64,000 bases of DNA, taken from NCBI GenBank assembly GCA_002421805.1, contig DISM01000001.1:7304-71303 (forward strand), in the 5' to 3' direction. Below, piece after piece: positions 7,562-17,394 of this stretch. Each line of letters begins with the position of its first letter. Position 1 is the first letter of the stretch. The notes below the pieces were generated by a model. It saw only the letters and a program-made list of their open reading frames with translations, had not been told where the DNA came from and ran no database searches. Made by a program: the position numbers and the translations under genes. This DNA comes from Candidatus Omnitrophica bacterium UBA6210 (GTDB lineage Bacteria; Omnitrophota; Gorgyraeia; Velamenicoccales; Velamenicoccaceae).

Positions 7562-9025
7562 TTAATTTCCTGCTTGTTCCTCGCTGCGTCTTTCAATCTC
7601 TTTATCTTTGCCCTCGCCCTTCAGCCGTTCCCGCGCCTTATCTATCAGGCGCCGTGCCGTGCCGGAATAGACGGCCCCGGTCGTCTGGCTCTCGGCCGCC
7701 ATCAGGGATTCAAAGGCGGCGATCGCGTCCTCGTATTTCTTCTTGCCGTAAAGATCGACACCCTTCAAAAAGAGCTCTTTATTGTCCTTACGCGCCTGGA
7801 CCATCTGCTTGGCCGTTTCTTTCTTAAGCGCCTTTTCCACACGAGCGTCCTGCTTGCGGTCTGTGGCGTTTTGACGCCGCTGGGCGGCGTCTTCGGCTTT
7901 TTTGGCGCGCTTCTCCTGCGCGGCATCTATCTTGGCCTGCTTGGCCTCCCGGCGTTCCTCTGGGGTCTCTTTTCGGGCAGCAGCCTTCTCATCCTTCTCA
8001 AGGGCCTTGCGCACCTTGGCGTCTATCTTGGCCTGGCGCCGCTCCTCAACAGCCGCTTGTTTGGCGGCACGCCGCTCTTCGATCGCGGTTTTCTTGGCCG
8101 CGCGGCGCTCCTCGGCAGCCGCTTTTTTGGCGGCGATGCGCTCCTCTTTTTCCTGCTTCTTGTCTTCCCTGGCCTGGAGCTTTTCTTCGCGCCGGCGTTC
8201 TTTCTCGGCGAGCTTCTCCTGGCGCAGGCGCATCTTCCTGTCGACAGGTTTTTCCATTTCACCTTCGGGCTTGGCCCGCGGCGTCGATTCCACCTCATAG
8301 GCCGCCAGATCCTGCTGGACGACCGCCTCACGGTTTGTCTTGTCTACCGGACGGCGCGCGGCCTCGCGGGCGGCCTTTCGCTCAGCCGCCTTCTCTTTCT
8401 TCTCATTCTCCCTGTCAACCTTGGCCTGTATTCGGGCCTCTTTCAGCTTTTCTTTTTCCTCGGCCCTGTCGATCTTGGCCTGCTTCCTGGACTCTTTGAG
8501 TTGTTCTATTTCCTGAGCCTTGTCAATTTTGGCTTGTTTTCTGGACTCTTTAGCTTTTTCTTTATCCTGGGCCTTCTTCTCGCGTTTCAATTGGCGCGAG
8601 ATCATGATCTCGCTCTCTTCCCTGTAATAAGACGCGAAGTCATCAATGGGTTTGATCTGGAGGATCTTGTTGCAGACGTCGATCGTCTCCTGGTATTTAT
8701 GCGCCGCAAAAAACCGGCGGCCGTCCTCATAAAGCTGTTTGAGCTCGGCATTCTTGCTCGCCTTCGCCTCCACCTTCGTCTGGTTCTTCTGGATGAGGCG
8801 GACCTTCTCCAGATAGATCTTGGCCTCCTCATGCTCCGGTTCCATGTTCAAGGTCTTTTCGAACTCCTCGACGGCGCGGTCATACAGCCCGCGCTTATAG
8901 TATTTGACGCCGTTCTGGAAGTGAAGTTCGACGACGACCGGATCTGCCGCCTCCAGGCGCATCGCCGAAAAAAGGAAAACCGCCAAAAGCCCGACCAAGA
9001 CCGTGAACCGAGAGAACGATTTCAT
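7562..9025 (-). CDS. Secreted TPR protein with long Lys/Ala/Glu-rich coiled coil
   Basis: 487 aa. It has a signal peptide (MKSFSRFTVLVGLLAVFLFS, cleavage probably after LEA), then TPR-like repeats (NGVKYYKRGLYDRAVEEFEK and KYQETIDVCNKILQIKP), then about 230 residues of KQAKIDKA- and ERRAAKK-type repeats predicted to form a long charged helix, and a final TPR-like unit (KGVDLYGKKKYEDAIAAFES). The ATG at 9025 has GAAGGAG 6 nt upstream; the ATG 15 nt earlier lies inside the ribosome-binding context. It is probably periplasmic. A related TPR/coiled-coil gene lies upstream. Specific function unknown. Confidence 0.75.
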   Translation of the reverse strand: MKSFSRFTVLVGLLAVFLFSAMRLEAADPVVVELHFQNGVKYYKRGLYDRAVEEFEKTLNMEPEHEEAKIYLEKVRLIQKNQTKVEAKASKNAELKQLYEDGRRFFAAHKYQETIDVCNKILQIKPIDDFASYYREESEIMISRQLKREKKAQDKEKAKESRKQAKIDKAQEIEQLKESRKQAKIDRAEEKEKLKEARIQAKVDRENEKKEKAAERKAAREAARRPVDKTNREAVVQQDLAAYEVESTPRAKPEGEMEKPVDRKMRLRQEKLAEKERRREEKLQAREDKKQEKEERIAAKKAAAEERRAAKKTAIEERRAAKQAAVEERRQAKIDAKVRKALEKDEKAAARKETPEERREAKQAKIDAAQEKRAKKAEDAAQRRQNATDRKQDARVEKALKKETAKQMVQARKDNKELFLKGVDLYGKKKYEDAIAAFESLMAAESQTTGAVYSGTARRLIDKARERLKGEGKDKEIERRSEEQAGN

Positions 9026-9039
9026 CCGAAACTCCTTCA

Positions 9040-9330
9040 TTTTGCCTATAACAGGGTAATCCTTCCTTACACCTGGCCTTATCGGAAAGGCCAGTAAGCC
9101 GCTTTCTGCGGCTCAAAATGAACTCCGAGCTTACTCGGTCTGCTGTTCCAGCAGACCAGGGAAATTTTTGCCGAGTGGCGTCAGCCCTCGTGGAAAAAAT
9201 TTCCAAGTGCTTAAGCGAGGAGTAATTTTCCCTCCGGCGGAATTAGGCCCTTCGCTTATTTGGTATTGCGAAGGCCTACCCCCTTGTGGGTTAGCTGCTT
9301 ACACGAGGAGTAACCGTTTTTTTCAACCAT
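9040..9330. repeat. Mosaic palindromic intergenic repeat, family B, copy 1
   Basis: This 328-bp gap is almost filled by modules. A TTTTGCCTATAACAGGGTA box (9040-9058) comes first, then hairpins CTGGCCTT/AAGGCCAG and GCCGCTTTCTGCGGC. An inverted-repeat unit (9122-9223) has ACTCCGAGCTTA and TTAAGCGAGGAGT ends and a GGTCTGCTG/CAGCAGACC inner stem. An AGGCC module (9241-9310) runs from AATTAGGCCCTTCGC to GCGAAGGCCTACC. All modules recur in another order at 28379-28636. Confidence 0.8.
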
Positions 9331-9353
9331 TTAAAAAATTTCTTTTTAATCCC

Positions 9354-10526
9354 TTACGGCAAAATCGCGCGGCACCACTCGAGCAGCCGTTCTGTTTTTT
9401 CCGCCAGGAAGAGCGCTTCCGAGCGCGTCAAAGGCCTGTCCTCGTCTTCCATGATGGCCTTCATGTTCAGGATCGCCCTCAGCCGCAGGATGTTCTCCTG
9501 GGCATCTTCGCGATCGATATGGTCCGCCATCAGGCGCGCGATATTCTCATGCTCCGGGTAAGCGCTCTTGATCGAGTAATAATAGATAAGGACCGCGTCG
9601 CAAGCATAGAGAGACGCCTGGATCGCGTTGAGGCCCGCGGAGTTCCAACGGCTGGTCCGCAAGGCATCCTTCATGCCCTGGTAATAAGTCGCCGCTTTAT
9701 TCATATAGACCGGGAATTCCATGATCTCCGCCGGTATCCCGGGCGTGCGCGAGGAGATCTCGTCTTTCATGCGCCGCCATTTTTCCGTCTCGGCGTCGAG
9801 CTTCCTGGCTTTTTTTGCGAGCTTCGCCTCGGCGAGGTAGCCCTGCTTCTCCTCTTCCAGGAGCGCCTCCTGCCTGCTCAACTGCCGCTCCTTCTTTCTG
9901 ATCATCTCGTCGCGGTCCGCGCGCCTCTGGGCCTTCTCCTCCAAAAACGTGTCCATGTCCTCTTTGGCGGAGATGTCCTCCTTCATATAGGAGACCTCCT
10001 TCTCCATGCCCATCACCTCTTCGGCGCGGCTTTTGGGGCCTGCGATAAAGGATTCCTTCTTGGCCTTCGGGCCAAGCGCCTGTTCGCAAAGCTCGGCGTA
10101 ATAAAGAGCGAATTTATCTCCGGGGTTCTGGTCCAAAATGGCCTTGAACGCCTCCAGGGCCCGGTCGTAGTCGCGTTTTTCGTAATACATCTTTCCCAGG
10201 AAATACAGGTCGACGCCCTTGGCTTCGTAGGACGAACTGTCTTTGGGCAAGAGCAGGTCTTCGCGATACTGCTCCAGGCGGTTCATGGATTGCGTGATAT
10301 ATTTCTGCGTATCCTTATAATAGGGATCGATAGAAGAGACCGCCCTGAACTCGTTGAGGGCGTCTTCGAAGCGTCCGGCCTCGTAATTCACGACGCCGCG
10401 GTAGTAATGCACGGCCAGCTCCTTGCGGACATCCGCAGCATCCGGCTTTGCCGCCAGCACCGCCGCTGAAAACGCCAGGAACACCCCTGTGACCCACAAG
10501 ACGGCTATTTTGAGGGTATTTCTCAA
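9354..10526 (-). CDS. Secreted TPR/coiled-coil protein
   Basis: 390 aa from a TTG start at 10526 that overlaps the lnt stop (TTGA) and has AGGAGG upstream; a GTG 18 nt earlier is possible. An N-terminal signal or anchor segment (IAVLWVTGVFLAFSAAVLAA) is followed by TPR units (HYYRGVVNYEAGRFEDALNE, YFLGKMYYEKRDYDRALEAF) and a long charged helix (about residues 180-260). The C-terminal 110 residues resemble no family I can name. It is related in layout to the next gene downstream (7562-9025) and co-oriented with lnt and secA, suggesting an envelope role. Confidence 0.75.
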   Translation of the reverse strand: MRNTLKIAVLWVTGVFLAFSAAVLAAKPDAADVRKELAVHYYRGVVNYEAGRFEDALNEFRAVSSIDPYYKDTQKYITQSMNRLEQYREDLLLPKDSSSYEAKGVDLYFLGKMYYEKRDYDRALEAFKAILDQNPGDKFALYYAELCEQALGPKAKKESFIAGPKSRAEEVMGMEKEVSYMKEDISAKEDMDTFLEEKAQRRADRDEMIRKKERQLSRQEALLEEEKQGYLAEAKLAKKARKLDAETEKWRRMKDEISSRTPGIPAEIMEFPVYMNKAATYYQGMKDALRTSRWNSAGLNAIQASLYACDAVLIYYYSIKSAYPEHENIARLMADHIDREDAQENILRLRAILNMKAIMEDEDRPLTRSEALFLAEKTERLLEWCRAILP

Positions 10527-12019
10527 CTCCGCCTCCTCCGCCACACTATCATACCAAAAATTACGAAGCTGACAACGAGAATCAACGTATCGCCGACGCG
10601 CGTATACAGGCTTGTGCGCCGGGTCGCGCCGATGATCGCCGCGGCCTCGCCGCGGACATATGTCTCCTTGCCATCCGCATCCCTGACGGCGGCGACGAGG
10701 CGGCCGGCATCATCGATAACGCAGGAAACGCCGGTATTGGCCGCCCGCACCACATAAACCCTGTTCTCGACAGCCCTCAACACAGAAGCCTGCGCATGCT
10801 GGAAGGGGCTTGACGTGTCCCCGAACCAGCCGTCGTTGGTCATGTTCACAAGAAAGTCTGCGCCGCGAACAACGAATGCCCGGCTCAATTCCGGAAAGAT
10901 ATCCTCAAAGCAGACGAGGACCCCGAACCGCAAACCAGGACAGGCCGCAGGAACGGAAAAAATATGAAAATCGCCGCCGGGCGTAAAATCCTCGATAGGT
11001 ATGATATTCTCCAGGAAACGCAGATAGCGGCGGGCCGGGAGATATTCGCCGAAGGGGACCAGGTGCATTTTGTCATGGACCATCTCCAGGCGGCCCTGCG
11101 CATCATAGAGAAAGGCGCTGTTGTAATAACGCATGTCCTCGAAACGGACCGCGCCGATCACAAGCGGCACCTGCAGCTGGGCGGCCAGATCGCTTAATTC
11201 GCGGTCGTTGACGCCCGCCTCCAGATAATCCGCAAAAGAAGTCTCCGGCCAGATGACCAGGCCAGGTCCTTCTTTCAAAACCGTCAGCTCGCTCAAGAGG
11301 GCGTGTTTGCGGAAGATCCCCTCGCTGAAACGCTCCACCCACTTGATCTCCTGGGGAATGTTCCCCTGGACCACAGCCACCTTGAGCGGACATGTCTCGA
11401 TGACAGGCTGGGATATCCTCCAGAGGCCGTAAGAGAACCATACGACGACCACGGCAACGGGAACAAGGAACCGCCTGGAACGCAGGGACAGGCCTCCCGG
11501 CGCCGATAACCACTCAAAAAGAAAAATGTTCACAAAGACAAGGATAAAAGAAAGCCCCCAACTGCCGAAGAGGTCGGCGCCCTGGAGGGCGATGATGTCG
11601 GGTGTCTGCGTATAACTTAAAAATGCCCAGGGAAAACCCGTGAACAGGTGCGCCCTCACATATTCCAGGACGATCCAGACGGACGGCGCAAACACGAGGC
11701 GCGCGCCGAAAGAAAAATAGCGGCGGCTGTAGGCCCAGGCCAGGCCGAAGACGGCGATATACAAAGCCAGATACACACACAAGACGAGCATCCCGCCGAC
11801 CGTCACATGGATGAGCCAGAAAAGAAGCGCGACGTTATAGACGTAACCGGCGGCAAAGCTCATGAAAAAAACCTGCGCCGTATCTTTGCGCTCGAGAGAA
11901 AAAAAGAACGGCACAAGGGCGACCCAAGCCAACGGCCAGATCCCCGGCCGGGGGAACGACAACCGCAGGAGCGCCACGCTCAAAAAAACCAGCATCCACG
12001 GGGTCAGCCTTAGTTTCAT
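10523..12019 (-). CDS. lnt: Apolipoprotein N-acyltransferase
   Basis: 498 aa inner-membrane enzyme that adds the third acyl chain to lipoproteins. Five to six N-terminal hydrophobic segments precede a periplasmic nitrilase domain. The triad is visible: Glu in VIWPETSF, Lys in HDKMHLVPFGEYLP, Cys in GVLVCFEDIFPEL. The C-terminus ends in a final membrane helix. The ATG at 12019 (MKLRLTPW) fits the family's start; an ATG at 12049 with GGGAG 4 nt upstream is an alternative, and longer readings would overlap secA. Several lipoproteins in the window (LptE-like, the amidase, redoxin) are plausible substrates. Confidence 0.92.
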   Translation of the reverse strand: MKLRLTPWMLVFLSVALLRLSFPRPGIWPLAWVALVPFFFSLERKDTAQVFFMSFAAGYVYNVALLFWLIHVTVGGMLVLCVYLALYIAVFGLAWAYSRRYFSFGARLVFAPSVWIVLEYVRAHLFTGFPWAFLSYTQTPDIIALQGADLFGSWGLSFILVFVNIFLFEWLSAPGGLSLRSRRFLVPVAVVVVWFSYGLWRISQPVIETCPLKVAVVQGNIPQEIKWVERFSEGIFRKHALLSELTVLKEGPGLVIWPETSFADYLEAGVNDRELSDLAAQLQVPLVIGAVRFEDMRYYNSAFLYDAQGRLEMVHDKMHLVPFGEYLPARRYLRFLENIIPIEDFTPGGDFHIFSVPAACPGLRFGVLVCFEDIFPELSRAFVVRGADFLVNMTNDGWFGDTSSPFQHAQASVLRAVENRVYVVRAANTGVSCVIDDAGRLVAAVRDADGKETYVRGEAAAIIGATRRTSLYTRVGDTLILVVSFVIFGMIVWRRRRS

Positions 12020-12084
12020 GATGTTCTCTTGCAGGCGTGAAAGAAACATACCTCTCCCGTCACACGGCAACGGCGGTTCCGGTT

Positions 12085-14931
12085 TCAGCCGTTCGCGCCG
12101 CAACACTTCTTGTATTTTTTTCCGCTGCCACAGGGACACGGATCGTTGCGGCCGACCTTGGGGCCTTCATGCCGGACCGTCTTAGAGACGGCAGGCGCTC
12201 CCTCCGGGGGCGTGCCGGCATCTTCCTCCTGCGACAGGCGCACCTGGGCGCTCGTCGCAGACAAACCGCCGAACTCCCTGTGTTCCATCTTCTGGGGCAG
12301 GGACGTAAAAACGCCTTTAAGCTCCCTTTGCTCGAGGATCTGCATACGGAAGACGAGCTCCACCACCTCGTCTTTAATACGCTCCATCATCTCGATGAAC
12401 ATGTTGTAGGCTTCCTTCTGATACTCGATCAGCGGATCGCGCGCCCCGTATGCCCTCAGGCCGATACCTTCCTTGAGACAATCCATGCCGTAGAGATGGT
12501 CCTTCCAGCGGCTGTCGATCACGTGAAGCATGGCCATGCGCTGCATCGGCTCAAGCCTGTCGGCGCCCGTCTCGCGCTCTTTTTTCTCCCAGAGCTCCCG
12601 GGCCCTGGCTGTCAGCTCTTCTTTGACGCCAGTGGGATTCAGGGCGGCGAGCTCCTCGGGATTGACCGCGATCCCCGGCCCGAATTTCTGCTTCAGCCAC
12701 GCGTCCAGGCCCGCCCAGTTCCAGTCCTGAGGCATCTGTCCTTCAGGACAGTAGGCGGGGATATTGCGGCCGATGCAATCTTCGATCATCTCATAAAGGA
12801 AATCCTTCAGGTCCGCGGCGCCCCCTTCCAGGATCAGGCGGCGCTCGCTGTAGACGACTTCCCTCTGCTTGTTCATGACGTCGTCGTATTCCAGGAGGTG
12901 TTTGCGGATCTCGAAGTTGTAGGACTCGACGCGGCGCTGCGCGTCTTCGATGCGGCGCGTGATAAAAATGTTCTCGATGACCATCCCGTCCTCGACCCCC
13001 ATCTTGTCCATGATGCCGATGAGGCGGTCGGAACCGAAGAGCCGCATCAAGTCGTCTTCAAAAGAAACGTAAAAACGCGACGAGCCCGGGTCGCCCTGGC
13101 GGCCGGAGCGGCCGCGCAGCTGATTGTCGATGCGCCTGGCTTCGTGGCGTTCGGTGCCGATCACGTGCAGCCCGCCGGCCTCCACGACGCGGTCGTGCTC
13201 CTTTTGGGCTTCGTCCTTGAGCTTCGTGAAGATCTTGTCGTATTCCTCTTTGTAGGCGTCGGTGTGCGGCTCTATCTTCTGGGCGGCCAGGATGTTCTTG
13301 GCCATGTTCTGCGGATTGCCGCCCAAAAGGATGTCCGTACCGCGGCCGGCCATGTTGGTCGCGATGGTCACGGCCTTATGCCGTCCCGCCTGGGCGACGA
13401 TCTGCGCCTCCATCTCATGGTATTTGGCGTTCAGGACGTTGTGCGGGATGCCGATCTTCGTCAGCATCCCCGAAAGCATCTCGGATTTTTCGATGGAGAT
13501 GGTGCCGACGAGAACAGGCTGCCCCTTGGCGTGACAGACCTTGATATCTTCGACGACCGCGTTGAATTTCTCGCGGCCGGACTTAAAGACGGCGTCAGAG
13601 TAATTGGTGCGCGCCAGTTTCCTGTTGGTCGGGATCACGACGACGTCGAGCTTGTAGATCTGTTTGAACTCATTGGCCTCGGTGAAGGCGGTGCCGGTCA
13701 TGCCGGCGAGCTTGTCGTAGATCCTGAAATAATTCTGCAGCGTGATCGTCGCCAGGGTCTGGTTCTCGCGTTCGATGCGCAGGTTTTCTTTGGCCTCCAC
13801 CGCCTGGTGCATGCCGTCGGACCACCGGCGGCCGGGCATGAGGCGCCCCGTAAATTCGTCGACGATGATGACCTTGCCGTCCTTGACGACATAATCCACG
13901 TCCCGCTTGAAAAGGTCGTGAGCCTTGACCGCCTGGATGATGTGATGGGCCCACTCGCCCGAAAGGTCGTCATACAGGCTCTTGACCCCCAGAAGCTCTT
14001 CGCATTTGGCCATGCCGCTTTCGGTCAGGTTGACGGTATGGTTCTTCTCGTCGACGACGGCGTCAAAGCCCGCCGAAAGGTCTTCCCCTTTGTACTTGGC
14101 CTCGATCTCGTCTTTTTCAAGGATCATGCGCCGCTTCAGCTTGGGGATGATGCGGTTGATGGTGTAATATTTATCGACGGAATCATCCGTGGGGCCGGAG
14201 ATGATGAGCGGGGTCCTGGCCTCGTCGATCAGGATGGAATCCACCTCGTCGACGATGGCATAGTGAAGCGGTCTCTGGACCATCTGCTGCGGGTGCGTCA
14301 CCATGTTGTCGCGCAGGTAATCGAACCCGAATTCGTTGTTCGTGCCGTAAGTGATGTCGCAGTTGTAGGCGAACGTCTTTTCCTCAAAAGGCTGGTCGTG
14401 CTGGATGACGCCGACGGAAAGCCCCAGGAATTCATAGATCGGCCCCATCCATTCCCTGTCGCGCCGGGCCAGGTAATCGTTGACGGTCACGACGTGGACG
14501 CCGAGGCCGGTCAGGGCGTTGAGATACACAGGCAGGGTGGCGACCAGGGTCTTGCCTTCGCCCGTCGCCATCTCGGCGATGCCGCCCCGGTGCAGGACGA
14601 TGCCGCCGATCATCTGCACGTCGAAATGACGCAGGCCGATGGTGCGCACGGACGCTTCGCGCACGACGGCGAACGCCTCAGGAAGGATGCCTTCAAGGAT
14701 ATCCTGCAGGATCTTCTTTTTGGGCTCGCCTTCCGCCTCCGCGTAACCGGCGGCACTCATCTCTTCGGCGATCCTCTTCTTGAAAATACCGGTCTTGGCC
14801 TGGAGCTCGGCGTCTGTCAGCGCTTTCATCTTCGGTTCCAGGACGTTGATCTCTTCGACGACCAGAGAGAGCGCGCGCAGCATACGCTCGTTCTGGGTGC
14901 CAAGGACCTTTGAAAGGATAAAATTAATCAC
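12085..14931 (-). CDS. secA: Preprotein translocase ATPase SecA
   Basis: 948 aa motor of the Sec pathway. Visible are Walker A MATGEGKT, the DEAD-like [24 protein letters not shown], the helical scaffold region, and a C-terminal zinc-binding tail ([13 protein letters not shown]) that in E. coli binds SecB and lipids. Length is slightly above the usual 900. The start overlaps the prfB stop by 8 bp. The long antisense open frame across this gene is a codon-bias shadow. Confidence 0.98.
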   Translation of the reverse strand: MINFILSKVLGTQNERMLRALSLVVEEINVLEPKMKALTDAELQAKTGIFKKRIAEEMSAAGYAEAEGEPKKKILQDILEGILPEAFAVVREASVRTIGLRHFDVQMIGGIVLHRGGIAEMATGEGKTLVATLPVYLNALTGLGVHVVTVNDYLARRDREWMGPIYEFLGLSVGVIQHDQPFEEKTFAYNCDITYGTNNEFGFDYLRDNMVTHPQQMVQRPLHYAIVDEVDSILIDEARTPLIISGPTDDSVDKYYTINRIIPKLKRRMILEKDEIEAKYKGEDLSAGFDAVVDEKNHTVNLTESGMAKCEELLGVKSLYDDLSGEWAHHIIQAVKAHDLFKRDVDYVVKDGKVIIVDEFTGRLMPGRRWSDGMHQAVEAKENLRIERENQTLATITLQNYFRIYDKLAGMTGTAFTEANEFKQIYKLDVVVIPTNRKLARTNYSDAVFKSGREKFNAVVEDIKVCHAKGQPVLVGTISIEKSEMLSGMLTKIGIPHNVLNAKYHEMEAQIVAQAGRHKAVTIATNMAGRGTDILLGGNPQNMAKNILAAQKIEPHTDAYKEEYDKIFTKLKDEAQKEHDRVVEAGGLHVIGTERHEARRIDNQLRGRSGRQGDPGSSRFYVSFEDDLMRLFGSDRLIGIMDKMGVEDGMVIENIFITRRIEDAQRRVESYNFEIRKHLLEYDDVMNKQREVVYSERRLILEGGAADLKDFLYEMIEDCIGRNIPAYCPEGQMPQDWNWAGLDAWLKQKFGPGIAVNPEELAALNPTGVKEELTARARELWEKKERETGADRLEPMQRMAMLHVIDSRWKDHLYGMDCLKEGIGLRAYGARDPLIEYQKEAYNMFIEMMERIKDEVVELVFRMQILEQRELKGVFTSLPQKMEHREFGGLSATSAQVRLSQEEDAGTPPEGAPAVSKTVRHEGPKVGRNDPCPCGSGKKYKKCCGANG

Positions 14932-16028
14932 GTTTTGTCTTCACATCCCGCAAGTAAATCTCGATAAACGGGTCGAGCTTCCCGTCGAGGACGCCGTTGG
15001 CGTCACCCGTCTCATAATCCGTGCGATGGTCCTTGACCAGGTTATAGGGGTGCAGGACGTACGAACGGATCTGCGAACCCCATTCGATCTTCCTCTTCTC
15101 CTGGTGTTCCCGGGACATTTTTTCGTCTTGTTCCCTGCGCTTGAGCGCGTAGAGCCGGGACTTGAGGATCCCCAGGGCCACCTGTTTGTTCTGGTGCTGG
15201 GAACGTTCGTTCTGGCACTGCGCGACGGTCCCGGTCGGCAGATGCGTGATCCGAACGGCCGAATCCGTCGTGTTGACGTGCTGGCCGCCCTTGCCTCCGG
15301 CGCGGTAAACGTCGATCCGCAGGTCCTCGGGCCTGATGTCCACTTCGACATCGCCTTCAAATTCCGGGATCACATCGACGGACGCAAACGACGTATGGCG
15401 CCGCTTGTTGGCGTCGAAAGGCGAAATCCTCACCAGACGGTGGACGCCCACCTCCGGCCGCAAATATCCGTAGGCATATGCGCCGCGCACGATCATCGTC
15501 ACGTTCTTGGTGCCCGCCTCTTCCCCGGGGAGGATATCGGTCACGATCACCTCAAAACCATGCCCCTGGGCCCAACGGGTGTACATGCGCAAGAGCATCG
15601 ACACCCAATCGCAGGATTCCGTCCCGCCCGCCCCGGCGTTGATGCTGACGATCGCATTGTTGGCGTCGTATTCCCCGCTGAACAGCGTAAAAAACTCGAG
15701 ACGGTCCAGCTCATCCTTCAGGACGTTGAGGTCACCGTCAAGATGGACCAGAAAATCATCGCCCTCGTCTTCGGAGATATGGAACAGCTCCGAGGTCTCT
15801 CTGAGACGGCGCTCGAGCTTGTGCCAGGATTCCGAGATATTCTTGATGGCCTTGAGATTCCGGACGACCTGATTCGCTGCCGCGGGATTCTGCCAGAAAG
15901 TCTCATCCGTCATTTGCGCCTGCAGCGCGGCTATCTGACGGTCTTTGTCGTCAATGTCAAAGATACCCCCGGAGTCGTTCGAGGGTTTCCTGGACAAGAG
16001 ATATCTTTTGTGCAATGTCTTCGCGCAT
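14924..16028 (-). CDS. prfB: Peptide chain release factor 2, programmed +1 frameshift
   Basis: Release factor for UGA/UAA. Translation should begin at ATG 16028, run 23 codons ([20 protein letters not shown], then GYL), meet UGA at 15957-15959 and shift +1 into the main frame ([12 protein letters not shown]). The total is 367 aa. The SPF anticodon-like tripeptide (RISPFD) and GGQ motif ([16 protein letters not shown]) are present. A reading that starts inside the second frame (around 16015) gives an N-terminus unlike RF2 and should not be used. A UGA codon lies two codons before the ATG, so no longer start is possible. secA follows with an 8-bp overlap. Confidence 0.95.
15956..15970 (-). promoter_or_regulatory. 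RF2 programmed +1 frameshift site
   Basis: On the minus strand the sequence is CGG GGG TAT CTT TGA C. This matches the E. coli RF2 slippery stop (CTT TGA C) with the upstream GGGGGT Shine-Dalgarno-like stimulator. Established knowledge: low RF2 lets the ribosome pause at UGA and slip one base, giving autoregulation. Confidence 0.95.
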
Positions 16029-16134
16029 CGATCAACCGGCCGGGCATGCCGCTTCTTGAACGCGGTCCCGGCGCACCCTATGTTTTCACGCGTTTTTGGT
16101 ATAAAGAAAGTCTTATTTTAACGCATAACCCGCT

Positions 16135-17211
16135 TTACATCAACCTCTTAATGCCTTTTATTTCCAAGTCCAGGTCTTCGCGGCTGTCGGCATATTTATA
16201 GGCCTCTTCAGCCGTGATCCTGCCGTCTTTGACGAGCTTCGCCAGGGACTGCTTGAAGCTCTGCATGCCGAACAGGGCCCCCTCTTCCAGAAAACGGGTG
16301 ATATCGGCAAAAGCGCCTTCACGCAGGAGGCGGCTGATGGTCGGTGTCAGGACCATCGTCTCGCAGGCGGGGACGCGGCCGGAACCGTCGGCGCGCGGCA
16401 CCAGGCGCAGGGAGACGACGCCCTTGAGCAAGAACGACAGCTGCATGCGGATCTCCGCATGCTGATGGGGCGGAAAGAAATTCAGGATGCGCTGGGCGGT
16501 CTGGGCGGCATTGACCGTATGCACGGTGCTCAAAACGAGGATGCCCATCTCCGCCGCATTGAGCGCCGCCGACATCGTGTCCAAGTCGCGGATCGTGCCG
16601 ATAAAAATGACGTCCGGGCTCTGCAGCGTCACCTGCCGCAGCGCGACGGGATAAGACGAAACATCCAGGCCCAGTTCCCTCTGGTTGATGACGCTCTTTT
16701 TGTCCGCAAAGGTGAATTCAATGGGGTCCTCGACGGTTAAAATATGCCGAGCCTGCATCGTATTCATGCATTCGATCATGCTGGCGATCGTCGTGGATTT
16801 GCCGTGGCCTGCCGGGCCCGTTAGGAGGATCAACCCGCGCCTCTCCTGCGAGAGATGTTCCAAGACGTCCTTGGGAAGATTGAGCGCGTTGAAATCCGGG
16901 ACCGCTTTCTTGATGCGGCGCATGACGACCGACGGCACGCCCCGCTGCATGAAGATGCTGACGCGGAAACGGTCGAGGCCTTCGACGTCCATGGCGTAAT
17001 CCGTATCAAAGACATTCTGGAGCATTTTTTTATGCGCGTCGTCGGCGACCTCGACCACGATGCGCTGAAGGTCTGCGACCCCGAGGACCGGGAAATCCAT
17101 CAAGGGCACCAGTTCCCCGTAGACGCGCAGGTAAGGCACGTTGTCGACCTTGAGAAAAACATCCGAGGCATCCCGATCGCACATCACCCTTAAGACATCC
17201 CTGATCTTCAT
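16135..17211 (-). CDS. PilT-like secretion ATPase with altered Walker B
   Basis: 358 aa, length and order of domains as in the type IV pilus retraction ATPases PilT/PilU. Walker A is GPAGHGKST (residues 132-140), the Asp-box region is HILTVEDPIEF and the His box is LSTVHT. In PilT the Walker B strand ends in GE-x-RD; here it reads IGTIRD (205-209), so the catalytic Glu is Thr. It may be a non-hydrolysing partner in a hetero-hexamer, as PilU-type paralogs partner PilT. No pilB or pilin gene is in the window. A promoter was not clear; a hairpin repeat precedes the gene. Confidence 0.85.
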   Translation of the reverse strand: MKIRDVLRVMCDRDASDVFLKVDNVPYLRVYGELVPLMDFPVLGVADLQRIVVEVADDAHKKMLQNVFDTDYAMDVEGLDRFRVSIFMQRGVPSVVMRRIKKAVPDFNALNLPKDVLEHLSQERRGLILLTGPAGHGKSTTIASMIECMNTMQARHILTVEDPIEFTFADKKSVINQRELGLDVSSYPVALRQVTLQSPDVIFIGTIRDLDTMSAALNAAEMGILVLSTVHTVNAAQTAQRILNFFPPHQHAEIRMQLSFLLKGVVSLRLVPRADGSGRVPACETMVLTPTISRLLREGAFADITRFLEEGALFGMQSFKQSLAKLVKDGRITAEEAYKYADSREDLDLEIKGIKRLM

Positions 17212-17227
17212 GGTCCCCCCTTAAAAA

Positions 17228-17394
17228 AGTAGCCAGGAAACAGTAGAGAGTAGTCAGTAAAAACTCAAAAAAGTTCTTTAAATCCTGTATTTAAAATAAC
17301 AGGATGATTCCTGAGGTTGTGTAGAAATATTTTATTCTTCCCATTTCTTTTCTTCTTCTTTTACTGACTACCGGCTACTCACTGCTATCTACTT
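17228..17394. repeat. Inverted repeat with AGTAGTCAGTA-type arms, copy 1
   Basis: The left arm (17228-17262) and right arm (17359-17394, TTTTACTGACTACCGGCTAC and on) are imperfect complements built of AGTAG and CAGTA units. They enclose about 95 bp of AT-rich sequence with a small AATCCTGT/ACAGGATG stem. The ogt stop codon TAG lies inside the right arm. A second copy is at 32535-32688. Confidence 0.75.

Noticed and set aside
9040..9060. Similarity of the ATAACAGGGTAAT part of the box to the I-SceI homing site
   Set aside because: Only 13 of 18 bases match, other copies diverge (CCGGGTA, TAGGTA), and no homing endonuclease gene is present; chance similarity.
12037..14913. A 958-codon plus-strand open frame antisense to secA
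   Set aside because: A codon-bias shadow of secA; no domain motifs. The same applies to the 658-codon minus-strand frame at 50831-52807 over gcvPB.
14924..16015. prfB read in a single frame from 16015
   Set aside because: The N-terminus ([15 protein letters not shown]) is unlike RF2; the true start is in the other frame before the programmed frameshift.
17228..17394. CRISPR-like repeats
   Set aside because: The repeated AGTAG units are short, irregular and arranged as one inverted repeat, without regular spacers or cas genes.
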